This document shows positions 6,101 to 10,050 of a stretch of DNA of 10,050 nt, one piece after another (position 1 is the stretch's first letter; each line of letters opens with the position of its first letter). Source of the DNA: Actinomycetota bacterium (GTDB taxonomy: Bacteria > Actinomycetota > Actinomycetes > Mycobacteriales > Jatrophihabitantaceae); the NCBI GenBank assembly GCA_019241805.1, contig JAFAWL010000269.1, forward strand, positions 1 through 10,050. The letters are read 5' to 3'. The notes under the pieces are model-generated. The model saw only the letters and a program-made list of their open reading frames with translations, had not been told where the DNA came from and searched no databases. A program made the translations under genes and the position numbers.

Positions 6101-7940
6101 GCAGGCCAAAATCGTAAATCCACGTCACCGTACCGTCGGGACGGCTGATCTCGTACGGGCGTTCGTCCAGGACCTCGATGCCCATCTGGACGAAGATCGG
6201 CAATGCGCGGGCCAACGACAACGACTGACCCGTGCGGTACACCTTCAAGCGACGATCGGCGCCGTCGTCGGCCGGGGGACGGTAAACAGCGAACGCCAAA
6301 CCGTCTTCGTCCGGAATCCCTTCCAGGCGCGAGATATCCTCGACGGCCGTAGACGCCCCGAAATCCTCTTTGTACGCCTCGGGAAACGCGCCGGTATAGC
6401 GGCGCAGTCGGCGTTCGGCCTCATCCTCGCTCGACGTGCCGATGGCGATCAGGTCGGCCAGGTCGTCACTCCACCGGCGGGTGACGGCGGCGACCTCGGC
6501 CTCGACGACGCGCCGATCGACCTCGGGAACAGCCAGGCCCGGACGTAAGGCGATCAGGAACTGCATGCGCGCCAGGCCGAGCTCGACGATCCGGTCGTCA
6601 CGGGCGACCAACTCACCCGGCCAGTGACGCGTGATCGTCTCGCGCACCTTGCGACGCGTTTCCGGCCCGAAACGCTCGGCCGGAAAGTAGACGAGGACGG
6701 TGACGAAGTCGCGGTTCAGATGTACCCGGGCGAACACACCGACGGCAGCGTGCTCGGCACGATCGACGACCAGCGGCGCGAGCTTGAGCAAATCGCCGGT
6801 CGGTGCCTCCAACAGCTCATCGCGAGGCATCGTGCGCAGCGCGGCGAGTAGCTGCCGGCCGGTGTAGCTGTTAGCACGGGCCCCGCTGCGAAGCAGGACC
6901 TCGGCGATGCGCCGGCGCACCACCGGGACCCTTTGGACGTTGCCGTCCTCCGCGTTGCTGATCAGGCCGAGAAAGACGTGCACCCGTTGCGGCTCGCCCG
7001 CCCGGCCGGGCGTGATCACGGTGACGCAGTCGTAACGCACGGATCGTCGCACGGTCGAGACGAGGGGCGACTTGAAGATCACGAGCGGGGCGCCGCTCCG
7101 AAATGCCGGGAGCAGTTCCAGCGGAGTGATCGTCGCCTCGCCACGCAGGATGCCCTCGGTGTCGGATTGAACTTCACGACCGGTCGAGGCGAGCTCGTTG
7201 GCCGAGTACGAGGCGTGGCCCAGAATCATGAAATTGCCATCGGCGAGCCAGCGCAGCAGGGCACCCGCCTCGATGCTCGTCTCGCGATCGAACTGACCGG
7301 GATCGTCGGTGAGCTCGTCACCAAGTCGCCGGATGAGCGCGTACATGGCCGGTGCGTCGACTACTGCGTAGTGCACGTCGGTGAGCACACGATGGACGTC
7401 CGCCACCAACCCGTCGATCTCCTCGGCCGGAATGACGTCGGTCTCGAGGTGTATCCAGGCTTCGGCGGTAGCTCCATCGGGCAGTTCAGCGTTGTCTTCG
7501 ACGTCGACGACGTAGCTCAGAAGGCCGTCGTCCGAGCGCTCGACGACGATCTGCGGGTGCAGCACTTGTTCGACCCGATACATCGACCGGTCGAGCTCGG
7601 CCCGGATCGAGTCGATCAGGTACGGGGCATCCGCGCAGATCACGTCGATCGCGCTGGTGTCGGCATCGACGTCGTAAGCGGTCACGAGGATCTCGTCCGG
7701 CTGGCGACGACGACCCAGAGCCAGGTGCCGGACGGCGATGTCCTGCAGCACACTGGGCGGCCGGCCGGGCAGCTGACTGGAGGAATGGGCCAGATATCGA
7801 CGCAGGAATACGGCGACGTCGAGCACGGCGTCCTCGGCCGACGGGAGGGCGGACGGAACGGCGGACGGGACGGCGGAGCGGGATCGATTGGCAGCGGCCT
7901 CGCTGCCGGGGTGGATGGCGGACACGCCGACCTCGGACAC
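3102..7940 (-). CDS. gdh: Large NAD-specific glutamate dehydrogenase (180-kDa class)
   Basis: A 1612-aa oxidative deaminase converting glutamate to 2-oxoglutarate and ammonia with NAD+, cytosolic, of the very large bacterial GDH class (family length about 1600). The first 40 residues are low in complexity (SAVP-type repeats). ACT-like regulatory sequence follows at about 80-140 (ending ADAPYLIDSIRAELD). The catalytic part includes GPVARGGLRWSDRREDFRTE near 805-825 and PVGAKGGF with catalytic-type Lys848. The dinucleotide-binding part has GDMSGDVFGNGM at 986-997, AEGGNLGF around Glu1139, and DNSAGVDTSDHE from Asp1166. A long helical C-terminal domain follows. The start is GTG 7940, because GAGGTGA lies 7 nt upstream; GTG 8027 and ATG 7979 are longer in-frame options without such a site. 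The last six codons lie in a tandem repeat. Divergent from the malic enzyme. Mycobacterial homologues are controlled by the FHA protein GarA; no such gene is in this window. Confidence 0.95.
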   Translation of the reverse strand: MSEVGVSAIHPGSEAAANRSRSAVPSAVPSALPSAEDAVLDVAVFLRRYLAHSSSQLPGRPPSVLQDIAVRHLALGRRRQPDEILVTAYDVDADTSAIDVICADAPYLIDSIRAELDRSMYRVEQVLHPQIVVERSDDGLLSYVVDVEDNAELPDGATAEAWIHLETDVIPAEEIDGLVADVHRVLTDVHYAVVDAPAMYALIRRLGDELTDDPGQFDRETSIEAGALLRWLADGNFMILGHASYSANELASTGREVQSDTEGILRGEATITPLELLPAFRSGAPLVIFKSPLVSTVRRSVRYDCVTVITPGRAGEPQRVHVFLGLISNAEDGNVQRVPVVRRRIAEVLLRSGARANSYTGRQLLAALRTMPRDELLEAPTGDLLKLAPLVVDRAEHAAVGVFARVHLNRDFVTVLVYFPAERFGPETRRKVRETITRHWPGELVARDDRIVELGLARMQFLIALRPGLAVPEVDRRVVEAEVAAVTRRWSDDLADLIAIGTSSEDEAERRLRRYTGAFPEAYKEDFGASTAVEDISRLEGIPDEDGLAFAVYRPPADDGADRRLKVYRTGQSLSLARALPIFVQMGIEVLDERPYEISRPDGTVTWIYDFGLRLPLGVELDAERTDIFVEALRHLWRGEIEQDGFNALVTRAGMTWWQANVLRAYAKYLRQAGSNFSQGYIEQALVENAGIAVKLVNLFQARFDPQRAGVPQIAGDGSATLVEEIEAELAEVDSLDQDRIVRSLLGLIRATLRTNAYRRRDSAGTPNSTTLAMKLDPRLVPDLPSPRPRFEIWVYSPRVEGVHLRFGPVARGGLRWSDRREDFRTEILGLVKAQMVKNAVIVPVGAKGGFVAKRLPDPARDREAWLAEGVACYRTFISCLLDLTDNYAPDGSVVAPPDTRRYDGDDPYLVVAADKGTATFSDIANDIAAQYDFWLGDAFASGGSVGYDHKAMGITARGAWESVKYHFRELDIDTQTQDFTVVGVGDMSGDVFGNGMLLSEHIRLVAAFDHRHIFLDPDPDAAVSFAERRRLFDLPRSSWADYDLGLISPGGGVFARTMKSIPIAEPVATRLGLAPGVSSMTPAELMHAILVAPVDLLFNGGIGTYVKASTESQAAVGDKANDALRADAAQLRCRVVAEGGNLGFTQLGRIEYARGGGHINTDAIDNSAGVDTSDHEVNIKVLLDRAVAAGALAPGERNELLLEVTDDVAAHVLRDNYLQNVLLGMARRNAPQMITVAGRFIRALEQVGDLDRALEFLPSQKEIEARAAAGLGMTSPEQAVMAAYAKITLAEHITDSTLPDEPWFQAVLREYFPRRIAARLAETLTNHPLHREIVSTSVVNDVVNRAGISYVHRAIEETGVDVAQVARAYTITREVFGLEQLWNEIEQLDNRVPTSAQHAAYQEIRRLLDRATRWLVDVRFPITDVAGEIARFQPTVRELSPGVTDLLRGSERETLLAEVDRLVALGLPRDLSLRIGELLNAFLLLDVVEIAAAGRQPPAEVADLHFALSERFSVDEMLTKVTLLPRTDRWTALARAALRHDVYAALSAITTAVLRTTDQRLDGAARMRLWEKSNAARVERARATLAEALSRETVDLATLSVALRVMRGLPS
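7836..7883 (-). repeat. 12-bp tandem repeat coding Ser-Ala-Val/Leu-Pro units
   Basis: Four imperfect 12-bp units (plus-strand form GGCGGACGGGAC and variants) run in phase with the reading frame of glutamate dehydrogenase and encode SAVPSAVPSALPSA at about residues 22-35. The segment precedes the first recognisable domain and is probably an unstructured tail. Repeats of this sort can vary in copy number by slippage, each step adding or removing four residues without a frameshift. Confidence 0.75.
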
Positions 7941-8055
7941 TGTCAGGTCACCTCGTTGTGACTTTGCGGACGCGTCCATCCTCGCACCAACCGCGCCCGC
8001 TCGGCGTAGGACCCACAGGACGCCCACGGGAAAACGGCAGTGACACGATAAACGC
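7941..8055. promoter_or_regulatory. Divergent control region between glutamate dehydrogenase and malic enzyme
   Basis: These 115 bp lie between the two start codons and must hold at least part of the control of both genes. On the minus strand TATCGT (complement of 8045-8050) fits TANNNT and would give a leader of about 98 nt for the dehydrogenase; its -35 is poor. On the plus strand the overlapping CACGAT (8044-8049) sits exactly 6 nt before the GTG of the malic enzyme, which has no Shine-Dalgarno sequence, so a leaderless start is possible but the box is weak. A perfect 10-bp palindrome GGACGCGTCC occupies 7968-7977 and is a possible operator. Overlap of the two candidate -10 boxes would make transcription mutually exclusive. 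The role is inferred from position; no regulator site is recognised with confidence. Confidence 0.4.
7948..7954 (-). promoter_or_regulatory. gdh: Ribosome binding site fixing the glutamate dehydrogenase start
   Basis: The complement of 7948-7954 is GAGGTGA, a seven-base match to the 3' end of 16S rRNA, with 7 nt to the GTG at 7940. The upstream in-frame ATG (7979) has only AGG touching the start codon, and GTG 8027 has none. This decides for the 1612-aa product. Confidence 0.7.
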
Positions 8056-9480
8056 GTGAGTATCGCCGACTCGGCCCGACCGCGGCCGCTACCGACCAGT
8101 GCGTCCTATGCAATCACCGTCCGCCTCTACGCCGCCCCGAGCGCTTCGGTCGTCGGCCTGCTCGCAACTGCAGTGGGCGCCGCCGGCGGGCTGGTCACGG
8201 CGATCGACGTCAGCGAGTCGCGCTCCGACCGGATCACGATTGACGTCACCTGCTCGGCGGCCAACGGCGAACACGCGCAGGAGCTGGTCCGAGCCCTGGA
8301 AGCCGTCGAAGGCGTCACCGTCCACCGGGTCAGCGACCGAACGTTTCTCCTGCATATCGGCGGCAAGATCTCCGTCGAGTCCAAGGTGCCGTTGCGTACA
8401 CGCGACGATCTCTCGATGGCCTACACCCCTGGCGTCGGGCGGGTCTCGCTCGCGCTCGCGGCCAATCCGGCCGATGTCTCGCGATTGACGATCAAGGGCA
8501 ATTCGGTCGCCGTCGTGACCGACGGATCGGCAGTGCTCGGACTGGGCAACATCGGGCCCGGGGCAGCGTTACCGGTGATGGAAGGAAAGGCGGCGCTGTT
8601 CAAGCGATTCGCCGGGATCGACGCGTGGCCGATCTGTCTCGACACCCAGGACGTCGACGAGATCGTGCAGGTCGTGCGGGCAATCTCACCCGGCTTCGGT
8701 GGCATCAACCTGGAGGACATCTCCGCCCCGCGCTGCTTCGAGGTCGAGCGCCGGTTGCGCGCGGAGCTCGACATCCCGGTGTTTCACGACGACCAGCACG
8801 GCACGGCGATCGTCGTGCTTGCCGCATTGACGAATGCGCTGCGCTGCGTGGGCAAGTCACTCGACTCGGCCCGCCTGGTGATCTCCGGCGGCGGTGCCGC
8901 CGGCACAGCGATCGTGTCGCTGTTGGTGGCGGCCGGAGTGCGGTCGATTCTGGTCTGGGATCGCGAGGGCATCCTTTCACCGGGCGACCCGCAGTTGAAC
9001 GATGCCAAGCGGGCGCTGGCGCAGCTGACCAACCCCGATTGCGTCACGGGCGAACTGCACGATGCCCTGCATGGTGCCGATGTGTTCATCGGCGTCAGTG
9101 CCCCAGGGGTCATGGAGGCTGAGTGGATCAAGGACATGGCGCCCTCGCCCGTGGTGTTCGCGTTGGCCAACCCTGACCCGGAAGTCGACGTCGACGCGGC
9201 CCAGCGCCTGGCCGCAGTCGTCGCCACCGGCCGCAGCGACTACCCCAATCAGATCAACAACGTGCTGGCCTTCCCGGGTGTGTTCCGCGGACTGCTCGAC
9301 GCCCGCGCCCGCGAGGTGACGAGTCGGATGTTGCTGCGGGCGGCCACCGCGCTCGCCGGCTGCGTGTCGGACGACCAGCTCAATGCGAACTACATCGTGC
9401 CCAGCGTCTTCGACCCCGAGGTCGCCCGCTCGGTGGCAGCGGCGGTCAGCGCGGAAGCCGGCGGCACACCTCGAGACTGA
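8056..9480 (+). CDS. NAD-dependent malic enzyme with N-terminal ACT domain
   Basis: A 474-aa decarboxylating malate dehydrogenase (malate plus NAD+ to pyruvate, CO2 and NADH). Residues about 17-100 form an ACT domain (YAITVRLYAAP, GGLVTAIDV, RVSDRTFLLHIGG), implying allosteric control by a small ligand, possibly an amino acid. The malic domain has YTPGV with catalytic Tyr123, TDGSAVLGLGNIGP at 155-168, MEGKAALFKRFAGIDA with Lys178, NLEDISAPRCFE with metal ligands Glu219-220/Asp221 region, and HDDQHGTA at 244-251. The dinucleotide fold has SGGGAAGTA at 277-285, and Asp302 at the end of the second strand favours NAD+ over NADP+. GTG 8056 is the first start after an in-frame TGA at 8041; no ribosome site is seen. 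It lacks the phosphotransacetylase-like C-terminal extension of long MaeB enzymes. Divergent from glutamate dehydrogenase and convergent with the aminotransferase. Confidence 0.94.
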   Translation: MSIADSARPRPLPTSASYAITVRLYAAPSASVVGLLATAVGAAGGLVTAIDVSESRSDRITIDVTCSAANGEHAQELVRALEAVEGVTVHRVSDRTFLLHIGGKISVESKVPLRTRDDLSMAYTPGVGRVSLALAANPADVSRLTIKGNSVAVVTDGSAVLGLGNIGPGAALPVMEGKAALFKRFAGIDAWPICLDTQDVDEIVQVVRAISPGFGGINLEDISAPRCFEVERRLRAELDIPVFHDDQHGTAIVVLAALTNALRCVGKSLDSARLVISGGGAAGTAIVSLLVAAGVRSILVWDREGILSPGDPQLNDAKRALAQLTNPDCVTGELHDALHGADVFIGVSAPGVMEAEWIKDMAPSPVVFALANPDPEVDVDAAQRLAAVVATGRSDYPNQINNVLAFPGVFRGLLDARAREVTSRMLLRAATALAGCVSDDQLNANYIVPSVFDPEVARSVAAAVSAEAGGTPRD

Positions 9481-9483
9481 GGT
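9468..9483 (+). terminator. Weak hairpin over the malic enzyme stop codon
   Basis: ACCTC (9468-9472) pairs with GAGGT (9479-9483) around a 6-nt loop, overlapping the TGA at 9478-9480. The stem is only 5 bp and no T-run follows, so it is at best a weak 3'-end structure. Confidence 0.2.
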
Positions 9484-9509
9484 TCATCGCAGCCGCAAGG
9501 CGGGAGGCG

Positions 9510-9531
9510 CCGATCGGTCACCGCGCGGTCA
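9510..9531. repeat. Two 11-bp tandem units over the aminotransferase stop codon
   Basis: CCGATCGGTCA (9510-9520) is followed at once by CCGCGCGGTCA (9521-9531), nine of eleven bases identical. Each unit holds an 8-bp palindrome (CCGATCGG, CCGCGCGG), 11 bp apart. The final TCA is the complement of the TGA stop codon of the minus-strand aminotransferase, so the stop codon appears twice. This could be a small slippage duplication; the one-turn palindrome spacing would also suit a protein-binding site. Confidence 0.6.
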
Positions 9532-10050
9532 GGCCCCCAGGTCACGAGCCGCGGCGACCAATCGATCGTTCTCCTCGACGGATCCGATGGTGACGCGCGC
9601 ACCGTGTCCGGCGAACGGTCGCACGATCACCTGGCGCTCGGCGCAGCCCTGCGCCCAGTCCAGGGTCCGGTCGCCCAGCGCCAGCCAGACGAAGTTGGCT
9701 TCGGTCGGCGGCACGTCGTAGCCCATCGACTGCAGCTCGGCCCGGACCCGTGTTCGCTGCTCGACGGTCTCGCCGACCCGCTCCAGCAACTGCTTCTCCG
9801 CCTCCGGATCCAGGCTGGCTATCGCGGCGTCCTGCGCGATCTGAGTGACGGCGAAGGGAACCTGCGTCTGGCGCAGCGCGGTCGCGATCGCGGGGTCGGA
9901 GGCCAACGCATAACCGATCCGCAAGCCGGCCAGCCCGTACGCCTTGGAGAACGTGCGCAACACGACGAGGTTGTCTCGCCCGGCCAGCAAGCTCACGCCA
10001 TCGGGAACTTCGGGATCGGTGACGAACTCGCGGTAGGCCTCGTCGAGCAC
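9529..10050 (-). CDS. hisC: Histidinol-phosphate / aromatic aminotransferase, C-terminal half (partial)
   Basis: The last 173 residues of a class I/II PLP-dependent aminotransferase; the start lies beyond the right edge (full family length about 350-360). Fragment numbering: LDEAYREF at 2-9 carries the Asp that pairs with the pyridine nitrogen of PLP (Asp3), TFSKAYGLAGLRIGY at 33-47 carries the PLP-binding Lys36 and Arg44, and VRPFAGHGARVTIGS at 143-157 carries the substrate-carboxylate Arg152. The sequence fits HisC, which transfers the amino group from glutamate to imidazole-acetol phosphate in histidine synthesis. Actinobacterial Pat/HisC2 aromatic aminotransferases share these motifs closely, so the substrate cannot be fixed from this half. 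No other his gene is in view. It ends 49 nt from the convergent malic enzyme stop, with a small tandem repeat over its own stop codon. Confidence 0.85.
   Translation of the reverse strand: MLDEAYREFVTDPEVPDGVSLLAGRDNLVVLRTFSKAYGLAGLRIGYALASDPAIATALRQTQVPFAVTQIAQDAAIASLDPEAEKQLLERVGETVEQRTRVRAELQSMGYDVPPTEANFVWLALGDRTLDWAQGCAERQVIVRPFAGHGARVTIGSVEENDRLVAAARDLGA

Noticed and set aside
6933..7961. 342-codon open frame on the plus strand, opposite glutamate dehydrogenase
   Set aside because: It is the antisense shadow of a clear, well-conserved gene in GC-rich DNA; its translation shows no recognisable domain and it has no convincing ribosome site. The same holds for the plus-strand frames at 3744-4604 and 5820-6548.
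7941..8027. 29-residue N-terminal extension of glutamate dehydrogenase from GTG 8027
   Set aside because: It lacks a ribosome site, whereas GTG 7940 has GAGGTGA at ideal spacing, and the extension would take up most of the divergent control region.

Overview
The window is ordinary chromosomal DNA of a high-GC actinobacterium. The evidence is strong G/C bias at third codon positions, frequent GTG starts, likely leaderless transcription of at least one gene, and a gene set typical of the phylum: a 180-kDa-class NAD-glutamate dehydrogenase, an ACT-domain malic enzyme, a single-domain HATPase of the anti-sigma type, and an actinobacterial-type GDPD. I cannot name the genus from sequence alone. 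There is no sign of phage, plasmid, transposase, CRISPR array or RNA genes, and no gene-free stretch over 300 bases.

Layout. At 1-176 (minus) is the start of a small DUF6191-like protein running off the left edge. It is divergent from a plus-strand run of four genes: an Fpg/Nei-family DNA glycosylase (361-1233), a single-domain rhodanese (1244-1579, 10 nt downstream and probably co-transcribed), a glycerophosphodiester phosphodiesterase (1656-2543) and a small RsbW/SpoIIAB-like ATP-binding protein (2653-3024). This run converges on a very long minus-strand gene for large NAD-specific glutamate dehydrogenase (3102-7940). The 77 bases between the two stop codons are filled by about three tandem copies of a 33-34-bp repeat, which also supplies the stop codon and last six codons of the dehydrogenase. 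Divergent from the dehydrogenase, with about 115 bp between starts, is an NAD-type malic enzyme with an N-terminal ACT domain (8056-9480). It converges on the C-terminal half of a histidinol-phosphate/aromatic aminotransferase (9529-10050, minus) that runs off the right edge.

How they fit together. The glutamate dehydrogenase and malic enzyme form a divergent pair at the junction of carbon and nitrogen metabolism. The first feeds glutamate carbon into the TCA cycle as 2-oxoglutarate; the second withdraws malate as pyruvate. Both carry N-terminal ACT-type regulatory sequence and probably share control sequence. The other genes look like housekeeping or stress functions: repair of oxidised or damaged bases, sulfur transfer, phospholipid-headgroup salvage and anti-sigma-type signalling.

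No clearly new multi-gene system is visible. The most unusual feature is the tandem repeat exactly spanning the convergent 3' ends at 3026-3123. A second, smaller tandem duplication overlaps the stop codon of the aminotransferase at the other convergent junction.
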